64,000 nt of DNA from Roseibaca calidilacus. Lineage in GTDB: Bacteria > Pseudomonadota > Alphaproteobacteria > Rhodobacterales > Rhodobacteraceae. Within the stretch, counting starts at the first letter, position 1. Each line of letters opens with the position of its first letter. Below the pieces are notes generated by a model. It searched no databases. It was not told where the DNA came from and worked only from the letters and a program-made list of their open reading frames with translations. The position numbers and the translations under genes are program-made. Below are positions 8,386 to 17,396 of the stretch, in pieces. The stretch is from NCBI RefSeq assembly GCF_001517585.1, contig NZ_FBYC01000004.1:1569501-1633500 (forward strand), in the 5' to 3' direction.

Positions 8386-9477
8386 TTAGCGATACAGCAG
8401 CGATACTTTGTTGTGGAACAGGTGCAGCTTGGCCGGATCGGCTTTCAGCTTGACCATCTTGCCGCGCAGCCCGGCATGTGTGCCGCCCAGCTTGGCCAGA
8501 ACCGGATTCGCATTGGGGGCATCGGGTTTGAAATAAAGCACCGTCAATTCGCCAAGCGCTTCGATCAGGTCAACCTCGCCCTGATACAGGTAATCATCGT
8601 CATCGCTGGCGATTAGGTCTTCGGGGCGCACACCCAGATTGACCTTCAACCCCATATCCGCATCCGTGGTCGGGATATTGGCCGTGGCCACGCCGCCGCC
8701 ATCCAGTTTCACGCGGGTGTGTTGGCCCGTGCCGACCACTTCACCCGGCAGCAGGTTCATCGCTGGAGAACCGATGAATTGCGCCACGAATTCGCCATTG
8801 GGGCGTTCATACAGTTCCAGCGGCGTGCCGACCTGCGCAATGCCCCCGCCCGCCAGCACCACGATGCGGCTGGCCAGTGTCATTGCTTCAACCTGATCAT
8901 GCGTGACATAGACCATGGTCGAATTCGGCATCGATTCCTTCAGCTTCGCGATCTCGATCCGGGTGGCCACGCGCAAGGCCGCGTCAAGGTTAGAGAGCGG
9001 CTCGTCGAACAGATACACCTTCGGGTCGCGCACGATGGAGCGCCCGATCGCCACCCGCTGCCGCTGCCCGCCTGACAGCGCCTTGGGCAGGCGGTCCAGA
9101 TACGGCCCCAGTTGCAGAATGTCGGCGGCCTTGGTCACGGCCGCGTCAATTTCGGCCTTCGACTTTTTCGCGATCTTTAGCGCAAAGGCCATGTTGTCGC
9201 GCACCGTCATATGCGGATAGAGCGCGTAGGACTGGAACACCATGGCAATGCCACGCTGTGCGGGCGGGATGTCATTGACGACCATGCCGTCAATTTCCAG
9301 CGTGCCGCCCGTGATCTTTTCCAGCCCCGCAATCATGCGCAAAAGCGTGGATTTGCCGCAGCCCGAGGGGCCGACAAACACGATCAATTCGCCCTGTTTG
9401 ATGTCAAGATTGACATCTGACAGCACCTTGACCTCGCCGTAGGCTTTCTCGACATCGGTCAGTTTCAGATCGGCCAT
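8386..9477 (-). CDS. aglK: ABC transporter ATPase of the alpha-glucoside system
   Basis: A 363-residue ATPase of the MalK/UgpC (CUT1) family that drives sugar import through AglF-AglG. Walker A GPSGCGKST is at residues 36-44, the LSGGQ signature at 134-138, Walker B with the catalytic Glu at 155-160 (LFDEP) and the switch His at 193. The C-terminal 120 residues form the TOBE/regulatory domain that contacts EIIA-type regulators in enteric MalK. It is the last gene of the aglEFGAK unit, 18 bases behind aglA. The order SBP-permease-permease-alpha-glucosidase-ATPase is the Sinorhizobium agl order for sucrose, maltose and trehalose uptake, which is the basis for the symbol. Confidence 0.93.
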   Translation of the reverse strand: MADLKLTDVEKAYGEVKVLSDVNLDIKQGELIVFVGPSGCGKSTLLRMIAGLEKITGGTLEIDGMVVNDIPPAQRGIAMVFQSYALYPHMTVRDNMAFALKIAKKSKAEIDAAVTKAADILQLGPYLDRLPKALSGGQRQRVAIGRSIVRDPKVYLFDEPLSNLDAALRVATRIEIAKLKESMPNSTMVYVTHDQVEAMTLASRIVVLAGGGIAQVGTPLELYERPNGEFVAQFIGSPAMNLLPGEVVGTGQHTRVKLDGGGVATANIPTTDADMGLKVNLGVRPEDLIASDDDDYLYQGEVDLIEALGELTVLYFKPDAPNANPVLAKLGGTHAGLRGKMVKLKADPAKLHLFHNKVSLLYR

Positions 9478-9495
9478 GGGTTCCTCCCCCCTCGT

Positions 9496-11148
9496 TTAGC
9501 GTTTTAGAACCAGGCAGGGCTGCCATGGTCCCAGATGCACCAACCCGTCCTCTCCGACACCGGAAGAGTTCAGCTCTTGCCCGACGGTCACCCAATTGCC
9601 TTCCGGCAGGTAAAGGGTGGTCGGGTCGTGGCTAAGGTTGAAGGCGCAGAACATCACTTCGCCCGCCTCCTCGCGGATGAAGGAGAGCGTGTCGCCCGAC
9701 ACATGCAGATCACGCATAACCCCGCGCGATAGCGCCCGGTGCGCATGACGGAAAGCAATGGCGCGGCGGTAATGATGTAGCAACGCATCGGGCGCGCGTT
9801 CCTGCGCATCGACCGACAGGCCGATATGTTCGCGCGCGACCGGCAACCATGGCACATCGGTTGAAAAGCCACCGTTCAGCGTGCTCTTCTCCCAGACCAT
9901 CGGCGTGCGGCACCCGTCGCGGCCCTTGTATTCGGGCCAGAACTGAATACCGTAAGGGTCGCGCAGGTCTTCGAACACCAGTTCCGCTTCGGGCAGGCCC
10001 AGCTCCTCGCCCTGATAGAGGCAAGCCGAGCCGCGCAGGCACATCATCAGCGTGGCATAGGCGCGCACAGCAGCGGGTGACATGTCCCAGCGCGTGATAT
10101 GGCGCATCACGTCATGGTTGGAAAACGCCCAGCAGGCCCAGCCTTCGGGGGCGACATAATCCAGATGGCGCAGCACGGCGGCAATGCGCGCGGCAGAAGG
10201 CTGGTCGGCTGCCAGGAATTCGAACGCGTAGCACATCTGCACCTTGTCGCCGCCCGAGGTATATTCGCCGAGGATTTCGAGGCCTTTCTGCGCATCGCCC
10301 ACTTCACCCACGGCGGCGGCGCCATAGGTATCCAGCAGCGCACGGAAACGGCGCAGGAATTCAAGGTTCTCTGGCTGATTCTTGTCGTACAGGTGTTCCT
10401 GATGGTTATAGGGGTTCACCGCGGGTGCAATATTCGCGTTGCGTTGCTCTGGCGGCAAGGGTGGGTTGTCGCGCAGCTGGTAATCGTGGACATAGAAATT
10501 GATCGTGTCCAGACGGAAGCCATCGACCCCGCGCTCCAGCCAGAAGCGCGTGACATCCAGCAATTCCTGCTGCACCGCCGGTTCGTGAAAGTTCAGATCG
10601 GGCTGCGAGGTCAGGAAATTGTGCAGGTAATATTGCAGGCGCGTCGCGTCCCATGCCCAAGCGGACCCACCGAAGATGGACAGCCAGTTATTGGGCGGCG
10701 TGCCATCGGGTTTCGGGTCTGCCCAGACATACCAGTTGGCGCGCGGGTTGTCGCGCGACGAGCGGCTTTCCTTGAACCACGGATGCTGGTCGGACGAATG
10801 CGACAGCACAAGGTCGATCAGCACCTTTATGCCAAGGTTATGCGCGGTCGCGATGATCGCATCAAAATCGGCCAAGCTGCCGAACATTGGGTCCACATCG
10901 CAATAATCCGACACGTCATAGCCGAAATCCTTCATCGGAGAGGTGAAGAACGGGCTGATCCAGATGGCATCTACGCCAAGGCTGGCGATATACGGCAGGC
11001 GCTGGACGATGCCGCACAGGTCGCCAATACCGTCGCCGTTGCTGTCTTGAAAGCTGCGGGGGTAGATCTGATAGATCACCGCACCGCGCCACCAATCGGG
11101 GTTCAGTTCCAGCCCATGATCGGGCTGCAACATAGCAGTAGCACTCAC
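9496..11148 (-). CDS. aglA: Alpha-glucosidase, GH13
   Basis: A 550-residue cytoplasmic glycoside hydrolase that should split imported alpha-glucosides (maltose, sucrose, trehalose type) into monosaccharides. The TIM barrel starts with WWRGAVIYQIYPRSFQDSNGDGIGDL; catalytic residues are the nucleophile D214 (DGFRLDT), acid/base E282 (GEVGD) and D346 (FSNHD). No signal peptide is seen, which fits intracellular hydrolysis. I chose the GTG at 11148 because AAGGA lies seven bases upstream; the ATG five codons later is too far from that site, and a longer frame would overlap aglG. It sits between the permease and ATPase genes of the same operon. Confidence 0.93.
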   Translation of the reverse strand: MSATAMLQPDHGLELNPDWWRGAVIYQIYPRSFQDSNGDGIGDLCGIVQRLPYIASLGVDAIWISPFFTSPMKDFGYDVSDYCDVDPMFGSLADFDAIIATAHNLGIKVLIDLVLSHSSDQHPWFKESRSSRDNPRANWYVWADPKPDGTPPNNWLSIFGGSAWAWDATRLQYYLHNFLTSQPDLNFHEPAVQQELLDVTRFWLERGVDGFRLDTINFYVHDYQLRDNPPLPPEQRNANIAPAVNPYNHQEHLYDKNQPENLEFLRRFRALLDTYGAAAVGEVGDAQKGLEILGEYTSGGDKVQMCYAFEFLAADQPSAARIAAVLRHLDYVAPEGWACWAFSNHDVMRHITRWDMSPAAVRAYATLMMCLRGSACLYQGEELGLPEAELVFEDLRDPYGIQFWPEYKGRDGCRTPMVWEKSTLNGGFSTDVPWLPVAREHIGLSVDAQERAPDALLHHYRRAIAFRHAHRALSRGVMRDLHVSGDTLSFIREEAGEVMFCAFNLSHDPTTLYLPEGNWVTVGQELNSSGVGEDGLVHLGPWQPCLVLKR

Positions 11149-11158
11149 GTTATGTTCC

Positions 11159-12310
11159 TTACTTGACAGAGCCGGCCAACAGGCCGCGCACGAGGTAGCG
11201 TTGCATTGTGAAGAAAACCAAGAGCGGCACCGCGATAGAGACAAAGGCCGCCGTGGCCAGAATGCCCCAATCGCCGCCCCGTGACCCCAGCAGGTCGTCG
11301 GCGATCTTCACGGTCATGACCTGAGATTCCGCGCCCGATGGCAAGAAAACCTTGGCCACCAGCAGGTCATTCCATGTCCAGAGGAACTGGAAGATCGCGA
11401 AAGAGGCAAGTGCCGGAAAACTGAGCGGCAGAATGATCTTGGTGAAAATCTGGAAATCGGTGGCGCCATCGACCTTGGCACCCTCGATTATGTCGCGTGG
11501 CAGTCCGACCATGTAGTTGCGTAACAAATACACCGCCAAGGGCAGGCCAAAGCCGGTATGCGCCAACCATATCCCAAGAAAGCTTTGCCCGATGCCGATA
11601 TCTGTATGCAGGCTAAGAAGCGGCACCAGCGCCAGTTGCAAGGGCACCACCAACAGCCCCACGACGGCGGCAATCAGCAGCCCGCGGCCCGGAAAATCCA
11701 TCCAGGCCAGCGCATAGGCCGCGAAGGCCGCAATCAGGATGGGAATGATCGTGGCCGGGATGGTCACGGTCAGCGTGTTGATAAAGGCGCGGTCCATGCC
11801 ATTGGCGTTCAGCACCGTGTCATAATTCAACAGCGTGAACTTGGGGGGTGTTTCGGCGGCCAGATATACTGTTGGCCCCCTTTCTATCGGGTCGGGGCTT
11901 TCCAGCCTATAGCTGCCATCGGCCTGCACCGTCAGGGTGCCGCCGCGGCGCAATTCGGTCGCGGTGCCGGGCGTAAACTCATTCGGGGCCACCGCCCGCG
12001 TGCCAAAGGCAGAGATGCTGCCATTGTCATCGGGGAACGCTTCTGCAAGGGCGGGTTCGTCGAACAGGTTGCCTTCCAGCACATACAAATCACCCTCTTG
12101 GCGCGCCCCGTCCGCGGCAACCCGCGCGCGGAAATTCAGGTCCACCGCGAAGGGCGTCTGCCACCAGCCGGATGCCGAAATCTGGTCCCGCTCGCGGAAG
12201 GACGACACGAACAGCCCGATGGTCGGCAACAGCCACAGCAGCACAAGGATGATGACGGTAATGTTGACCGCGATCTTTCCGCCTTGGTTCTGGCCTGCGA
12301 TATTATCCAT
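11159..12310 (-). CDS. aglG: Alpha-glucoside ABC transporter permease AglG
   Basis: A 383-residue inner-membrane permease of the MalG family with six hydrophobic segments. The EAA loop that docks the ATPase is visible at DIIEGAKVDGATDFQIFTKIILPLS in the C-terminal third. Between TM1 (residues 15-37) and TM2 (about 150) lies a periplasmic domain of roughly 110 residues, beginning FRERDQISASGWWQTPFAV, larger than in E. coli MalG (about 280-300 residues in total) but typical of AglG/GgtD-type permeases that receive the binding protein directly. It follows aglF after 23 bases. Confidence 0.93.
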   Translation of the reverse strand: MDNIAGQNQGGKIAVNITVIILVLLWLLPTIGLFVSSFRERDQISASGWWQTPFAVDLNFRARVAADGARQEGDLYVLEGNLFDEPALAEAFPDDNGSISAFGTRAVAPNEFTPGTATELRRGGTLTVQADGSYRLESPDPIERGPTVYLAAETPPKFTLLNYDTVLNANGMDRAFINTLTVTIPATIIPILIAAFAAYALAWMDFPGRGLLIAAVVGLLVVPLQLALVPLLSLHTDIGIGQSFLGIWLAHTGFGLPLAVYLLRNYMVGLPRDIIEGAKVDGATDFQIFTKIILPLSFPALASFAIFQFLWTWNDLLVAKVFLPSGAESQVMTVKIADDLLGSRGGDWGILATAAFVSIAVPLLVFFTMQRYLVRGLLAGSVK

Positions 12311-12333
12311 TGGTTATCCCTCCCTCGCGCTTC

Positions 12334-13311
12334 TCAGCGCATTTCCTTGCGCGCTTGGGCGATGTTCCAGATCATCACCGGCAGCACCAGAACCATGATG
12401 ACAAAGGCCACGGCGGTCGCGCGCCCATCGTCGCGGAACATGAAGGACATCATGTAACTTGGCAGGATCTGCGTGTCGAAATTGCCCCCGGTCATGGTGT
12501 AGACAATATCGAACACTTTCAGCACCAGAATGGTGATCGTGGTCCAGACCACGACAATCGTTCCCATGATCTGCGGCACCTTGATTTGGAAGAACACCTG
12601 GAACGGGTTCGCGCCATCAATGATCGCGGCTTCGATGGTTTCTTCCGGGATGCCGCGCAAGGCCGCAGACAGGATGACCATGGCAAAGCCTGTCTGGATC
12701 CAGACAAGAATGAACATCAGGAAAAAATTGTTCCAGAACGGCACTTGCAGCGGGTCAAGGGCGGTCATGCCCATGCTGCCGCGGATCGCGTTGATGATCC
12801 CGATATCGGGATTGGCCGAATAGACAAATTTCCAGATCAGCGAGGCGCCGACAAAGGAAATCGCCATCGGCATGAAGATCAGCGATTTGGCTATGTTGCC
12901 CCAAGCCATGCGGTCGGTCAGTTGCGCGACCAGCAGCCCAAGAAAGGTTGCCATTGCAGGCACAACCAGAACCCAGAGCAGGTTGTTGAGCACGGCGGTT
13001 CGGAAGGACGCTTCGGCGAACAGATTGGCGTAATTGTCAAAACCGATGAAATTCGTGCCCAGCCGGTCGAACATGGACCGGTAGAACGACCCAACCACCG
13101 GGTAAACCAGATACAAGCCCAGCGCGAACATGGCCGGGAACAAGAACAACCATGGCCGCACCTTGTTGGCGCGGTTTATGTTCCGGCCCGCCTGCGGCCC
13201 CTTGGCCGGGAAGATCACCTTGTCGAGTACGATGTTCGACGCGTAGAAATACCCCACGCAGCCACCCACACCGATGATGATGGTCAATAGGCCCTGCAAA
13301 ACTGGTGACAT
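12334..13311 (-). CDS. aglF: Alpha-glucoside ABC transporter permease AglF
   Basis: A 325-residue inner-membrane permease of the MalF family. Hydrophobic segments start at residue 4, and the binding-protein-dependent transport EAA motif is at EETIEAAIIDGANPFQVFFQIKVPQI. It forms the heteromeric membrane pore with AglG. The N-terminus has an extra helix pair (LLTIIIGVGGCVGYFYASNIV, then WLFLFPAMFALGLYLVYPVV), as in other MalF-like proteins. It lies 73 bases downstream of aglE; that gap contains a stable hairpin that may set the ratio between the abundant binding protein and the permeases. Confidence 0.93.
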   Translation of the reverse strand: MSPVLQGLLTIIIGVGGCVGYFYASNIVLDKVIFPAKGPQAGRNINRANKVRPWLFLFPAMFALGLYLVYPVVGSFYRSMFDRLGTNFIGFDNYANLFAEASFRTAVLNNLLWVLVVPAMATFLGLLVAQLTDRMAWGNIAKSLIFMPMAISFVGASLIWKFVYSANPDIGIINAIRGSMGMTALDPLQVPFWNNFFLMFILVWIQTGFAMVILSAALRGIPEETIEAAIIDGANPFQVFFQIKVPQIMGTIVVVWTTITILVLKVFDIVYTMTGGNFDTQILPSYMMSFMFRDDGRATAVAFVIMVLVLPVMIWNIAQARKEMR

Positions 13312-13345
13312 GGCTGTGCTCCCTTCACGTGGCGCGCGTGGTCAT

Positions 13346-13370
13346 GCCCCCCGCCGCTTGGGCGAGGGGC
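13346..13370 (-). terminator. Intercistronic hairpin between aglE and aglF
   Basis: A ten-base-pair GC-rich stem (13346-13355 with 13361-13370, one wobble pair) with a five-base loop and no T-run. In sugar ABC operons such hairpins behind the binding-protein gene act as partial terminators or 3'-end stabilisers and raise binding-protein mRNA over permease mRNA. Confidence 0.65.
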
Positions 13371-13384
13371 TGTTGTCAGGTCGC

Positions 13385-14737
13385 TTACTTGATGGTGTCC
13401 CAGCGTTCCTGGATATCGGCAGCCACCTCTTCGGCGCTTGCGCCGGTGACGTAATCGACCATGCCGGTCCAGAACGCGCCCGCACCGATTTCGCCCGGCA
13501 TCAGGTCAGATGCGTCGAAGCGGAAGGTGGTGGCGTTGGCCAGAATTTCACCCTGCGCGCGCTCGGAATCGCTTGCATAGGTTTCCAGGTTCACGCCGCC
13601 ATGCGCGGTCAGGAACCCGCCCTGCGTCATCCACATTTCATGCGCGATGGGCAGTTTCAGGAATTCCAACATCGCCGTGGCCGCATCCGACGGGTCGGTG
13701 ACGGCGAACAATGTGCCAGCGCCCAGAACCGGTCGGCCCAGATCGGCCTCCTCGAAAGCGGGGAAATAGAAGAAATCCACATCCTCGCCCACCGCGGTGC
13801 CATCTGGGAAGAAGGCCGGGATGAACGACGCCTGACGGTGCATGTAGCAGCTGGGCGGGATAGAGAACAGGCCCGCCGGGCTGTCACGGAAATCGGTCGT
13901 GGCCACGGCTTGCGCACCGCCCTGCACAAACGCATCATTGCGTGCGAATGCGCCGAATTCCTCGATCGCGGCGATCACGGCCGGATCGTTGAACGGCATC
14001 TCGTTGCTGACCCACGCGTCATACACTTCGGGCGGCTGGGTGCGCAGCATCATGTCTTCCACCCAGTCGGTGGCGGGCCAGCCGGTGGCCGCGCCCGACC
14101 CCAGACCAATGCACCACGGCGTGCCGCCATCATCGACGATCATCTGGGTCAGGGCTTTCAACTCTTCCATCGTCTCTGGAATGTCGTAGCCCATTTCGTC
14201 AAACGCGTCGGGCGAATACCAGACCAACGATTTCAGATCGACACGGTAGAACAGGCCGTAAAGCTGATCGTTGCCATCCGGGTCGGCATAGGTGCCCAGA
14301 TCAACCCAGCTTTGCCCAGCCGCGTAGTTTTCCGCAACAAACTCTGCCGTGCCTTCGGGCAGCGGGGTCAGCAGGCCCTGTGCGGCCATATCGGCAGCCA
14401 GACCCGGTTGCGGGAACACAGCCAAGTTCGGCGCACTGCCCGCGCGGGTCGAAATCACGATATCCTGCTCGAAACTGTCAGAACCGGAATAGTCCACGGT
14501 GGCCCCGGTCGCAGCTTCGAAATAGTCGAAAATCTTGTTGACCTTCTCAGCCTCGTTGCCCGTCCACGGGCCGGTGATGGTCACGGTCTGCCCGGCAAGA
14601 TCGGTCGCGTCGGCAAAGGCGGTGTAGCTATCCCAAGTGAAAGCCCCCTCGCCCGGCGCCACAAGCAAGTCCTGCGCCGAGGCCCCCGATGCGACAAGCG
14701 CGATCACGGCCACGCCTGTGTAAAGTCTGGATTTCAT
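13385..14737 (-). CDS. aglE: Alpha-glucoside ABC transporter substrate-binding protein
   Basis: A 450-residue periplasmic protein with a cleavable signal peptide of about 22 residues (MKSRLYTGVAVIALVASGASA). The body is a CUT1 extracellular solute-binding protein, with VTITGPWTGNEAEKVNKIFDYFEAATGATVDYSGSDSF at the start, as in AglE. It captures gluco-oligosaccharides for AglFGK. ATG 14737 lies six bases behind GGAGG; an ATG two codons earlier overlaps that ribosome-binding site and is unlikely. First gene of the leftward operon, with a promoter and a LacI-type operator upstream and the regulator gene divergent, so it is probably repressed in the absence of substrate. Confidence 0.94.
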   Translation of the reverse strand: MKSRLYTGVAVIALVASGASAQDLLVAPGEGAFTWDSYTAFADATDLAGQTVTITGPWTGNEAEKVNKIFDYFEAATGATVDYSGSDSFEQDIVISTRAGSAPNLAVFPQPGLAADMAAQGLLTPLPEGTAEFVAENYAAGQSWVDLGTYADPDGNDQLYGLFYRVDLKSLVWYSPDAFDEMGYDIPETMEELKALTQMIVDDGGTPWCIGLGSGAATGWPATDWVEDMMLRTQPPEVYDAWVSNEMPFNDPAVIAAIEEFGAFARNDAFVQGGAQAVATTDFRDSPAGLFSIPPSCYMHRQASFIPAFFPDGTAVGEDVDFFYFPAFEEADLGRPVLGAGTLFAVTDPSDAATAMLEFLKLPIAHEMWMTQGGFLTAHGGVNLETYASDSERAQGEILANATTFRFDASDLMPGEIGAGAFWTGMVDYVTGASAEEVAADIQERWDTIK

Positions 14738-14807
14738 TGTCATCCTCCCAAGGTTGACGGTGTGTTATGCACAATTATTCATCAAGTGCTGACCAGCATC
14801 CCAGCAG

Positions 14808-14827
14808 TTTGGAATCGGCTTTCCAAA
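14808..14827. promoter_or_regulatory. Candidate LacI-family operator in front of aglE
   Basis: Inverted repeat TTTGGAA / TTCCAAA with a six-base spacer, 71 bases before the aglE start and 18-37 bases downstream of the proposed -10 box. A repressor bound here would block the aglE transcript. The likely binder is the divergent LacI-type protein; that is inference. Confidence 0.6.
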
Positions 14828-14844
14828 CCGCTTTGGATGCATCG

Positions 14845-14873
14845 ACAGTTGCGCATCACCTTGGCCCTGTCAA
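14845..14873 (-). promoter_or_regulatory. Candidate aglE promoter
   Basis: On the minus strand a consensus -35 box TTGACA (14873-14868) is followed after 17 bases by AACTGT (14850-14845) as a weak -10. The palindromic operator lies just downstream, a normal arrangement for repression. Confidence 0.5.
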
Positions 14874-15010
14874 TCGCGAAATTCACAAAAACCCTTGTTT
14901 TCAAGTGGATTTCGCAGGTGCAGCATTCGGCATATCGCAGATTTATCTTTTCATCTCAGATCGTTTCGGATTAGTCTCTGCCACGCTTTTCAATACGGTT
15001 TGAACAAATC

Positions 15011-16042
15011 ATGGGCGTTACTCTCAAGGAATTGGCCATGCAACTTGGCCTGTCCCCGACCACGGTCAGCCGGGCGCTGAACGGCTATCCAGAGGTGAAC
15101 GCCCAGACACGCCAACGCGTGCAGGACGCGGCGCGCGCGGCCAATTATCACCCCAACACCCGCGCCAAAAGCCTTGCCACCGGGCAGGCGCGCGCAATCG
15201 GCCATGTCATCCCGCTCTCGACCAGCCACGAGATCGTCAACCCGATCTTTGCGGATTTCATCGCCGGTGCGGGCGAGGTGTATTCCGGTGCCGGTTACGA
15301 CATGGTGCTCAGCGTGGTCTCTGACGCGCAAGAGGAAACGACCTATCGCAACCTTGTCGCGCGCGGCACGGTCGATGGGTTGATGGTGCACGGTCCGCGC
15401 CTGCATGATGACCGCATCGCGCTGCTGCATGACCTTGGTTTGCCCTTCATGGTGCATGGGCGCAGTTCAGGCGCGAACACCCCCTATTCATGGCTGGATA
15501 TCAACAACCGCCGGTCGTTCCGCCGCGCCACCGAATTCCTGCTGGAGCTTGGCCATACCCGCATCGCGCTTATCAACGGGCTGGAAAACATGGATTTCGC
15601 CATGCGGCGGCGCGGCGGCTATCTGGATGCGCTGGCACAGGCAGGCATCGCCCCCGATCCGGCCCTGATGCGGGCGGGCGAGATGACAGAACCCTATGGC
15701 CACACAAGTGCGCATGACATGTTGCAACTGCCCGATCCGCCAACCGCATTTCTGGCCTCTTCCATGGTGGTGGCCTATGGCCTGCGCCGTGCCCTGACAG
15801 AGGCCGGGCTGCGCATGGGGCGCGACGTGTCGGTCATCACCCATGATGATGACCTGTCCTACATGCCCAATGGGCTGGACGTGCCGCAATTTACCGCCAC
15901 CTGTTCCTCGGTGCGCGCCGCCGGGCGGCAGGCGGCGGAAATGCTGCTGGCGCTGGTCAATGACCCGGCACAGGGGCCGCTGACAAAACTGATGGAGACC
16001 CGGCTGGTGCTGGGTGACAGCACAGGACGACACAGATCATGA
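15011..16042 (+). CDS. aglR: LacI-family transcriptional regulator of the agl/glucoside locus
   Basis: A 343-residue repressor. Residues 3-25 form the LacI helix-turn-helix (VTLKELAMQLGLSPTTVSRALNG) followed by the hinge; residues 60-340 form the two-lobed sugar-binding domain of the periplasmic-binding-protein type. It is divergent from aglE, and its stop overlaps the beta-glucosidase start (ATGA), so it heads a regulator-glucosidase-glucokinase unit. By position it should control both directions in response to a glucoside or its hydrolysis product. The symbol rests on position beside aglEFGAK, as in Sinorhizobium, and not on a family-specific motif. Confidence 0.85.
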   Translation: MGVTLKELAMQLGLSPTTVSRALNGYPEVNAQTRQRVQDAARAANYHPNTRAKSLATGQARAIGHVIPLSTSHEIVNPIFADFIAGAGEVYSGAGYDMVLSVVSDAQEETTYRNLVARGTVDGLMVHGPRLHDDRIALLHDLGLPFMVHGRSSGANTPYSWLDINNRRSFRRATEFLLELGHTRIALINGLENMDFAMRRRGGYLDALAQAGIAPDPALMRAGEMTEPYGHTSAHDMLQLPDPPTAFLASSMVVAYGLRRALTEAGLRMGRDVSVITHDDDLSYMPNGLDVPQFTATCSSVRAAGRQAAEMLLALVNDPAQGPLTKLMETRLVLGDSTGRHRS

Positions 16043-17364
16043 CCGACTTCACGCATCGTCGCGCCGATTTTCCCGCCGATTTTCAGTTCGGCGTGGCAAC
16101 ATCGGCCTACCAGATAGAGGGGCACGGCTTTGGGGCCGCAGGCCGCACCCACTGGGACGATTTCGCCGCCACGCCCGGCAATGTGGTGCGGGCCGAACAC
16201 GGGGGCCGCGCCTGCGACCACTACCATATGTGGCAGCAGGATCTGGACCTGATCGCCGCCGCCGGGTTCGATATTTACCGCTTTTCCGCATCTTGGGCAC
16301 GGGTGCTGCCCGAAGGGCGCGGCGCGGTGAATGCAGAAGGGCTGGATTTTTACGACCGGCTTGTCGATGGCATGCTGGAACGTGGCATCAAGCCCGCGCT
16401 GACCCTGTATCATTGGGAATTGCCCTCGGCCTTGGCCGATCTGGGCGGCTGGCGCAACCGCGACGTGGCAGAGTGGTTCGCGGATTACACCGAAATCCTG
16501 TGCAAGCGCATCGGCGATCGAATCTGGTCCGCCGCCCCCATTAACGAGCCGTGGTGCGTGGGCTGGCTGTCGCATTTCATGGGCGCTCATGCGCCCGGCC
16601 TGCGCGACATTCGCGCGACGGCCCGCGCCATGCACCATATCGGGCTGGCGCATGGCCGCGCCACGCAAGTGATGCGCGGATTGGGTATGTCCAACCTCGG
16701 CGCGGTGTGCAATTTCGAATACGCCCTGCCGCTGACCGACAACGCCGCAGAACACGCCGCAGCACGGCTTTACGATGGCATCTATAATCGCTGGTTCATT
16801 GGCGGCATGTTCAAAGGTGCATACCCCGCCGATGTGCTAAAGGGGCTTGCCCCCCACATGCCCGACGGCTGGCAGGACGACATGGCGACCATTCGCCAAC
16901 CGCTCGACTGGCTGGGGCTTAACTACTACACATGCAAACGCATCGCCGCGGATCCGAACACCGCTTGGCCGCACCTGTCCGAACATGTGGGCGACCTGCC
17001 CAAAACCCAGATGGGATGGGAGGTTTGCCCCGAAGGACTTGCACATTTCCTACATTTTGTGGGCGAATATGCTGGAAACTTGCCCCTATACATTACAGAA
17101 AACGGCATGGCGAACCCGGACAGCCCCGATCAGCCCGACCATGCGCGGATTGCCTATCTGAATGACCATCTGGATGCGGCAAAGGCCGCCATCGCCAAGG
17201 GCGCGAACCTGAAGGGCTATATAATCTGGTCGCTTCTGGACAATTACGAATGGTCCCTTGGCTATGAAAAACGCTTCGGGCTGGTCCATGTCGATTTCGA
17301 GAGCTTGCAACGCCGCCCCAAAGCGTCTTATCAGGCACTGAAACAGGCGTTAGCGCGAACATGA
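16039..17364 (+). CDS. GH1 beta-glucosidase
   Basis: A 441-residue cytoplasmic beta-glucosidase (GH1). It opens with the family N-terminus FPADFQFGVATSAYQIEG; the acid/base is E170 in PINEPW and the nucleophile E354 in YITENGMANPD. ENYEWS-type aglycone motif appears as LLDNYEWSLGYEKRFGLVHVDF. No signal peptide, so it acts on imported cellobiose-like or aryl beta-glucosides. Its start overlaps the regulator stop by four bases. A beta-glucosidase next to an alpha-glucoside transporter suggests that the importer also handles beta-linked glucosides or that one regulator serves both. Confidence 0.94.
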   Translation: MTDFTHRRADFPADFQFGVATSAYQIEGHGFGAAGRTHWDDFAATPGNVVRAEHGGRACDHYHMWQQDLDLIAAAGFDIYRFSASWARVLPEGRGAVNAEGLDFYDRLVDGMLERGIKPALTLYHWELPSALADLGGWRNRDVAEWFADYTEILCKRIGDRIWSAAPINEPWCVGWLSHFMGAHAPGLRDIRATARAMHHIGLAHGRATQVMRGLGMSNLGAVCNFEYALPLTDNAAEHAAARLYDGIYNRWFIGGMFKGAYPADVLKGLAPHMPDGWQDDMATIRQPLDWLGLNYYTCKRIAADPNTAWPHLSEHVGDLPKTQMGWEVCPEGLAHFLHFVGEYAGNLPLYITENGMANPDSPDQPDHARIAYLNDHLDAAKAAIAKGANLKGYIIWSLLDNYEWSLGYEKRFGLVHVDFESLQRRPKASYQALKQALART

Positions 17365-17396
17365 AGCGCGCGGGCGCATAGCCCGAGGGTTTGGAC

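Noticed and set aside
13274-14974. 566-codon plus-strand frame opposite aglE
   Set aside because: Covers aglE and its promoter in antisense and resembles no protein.
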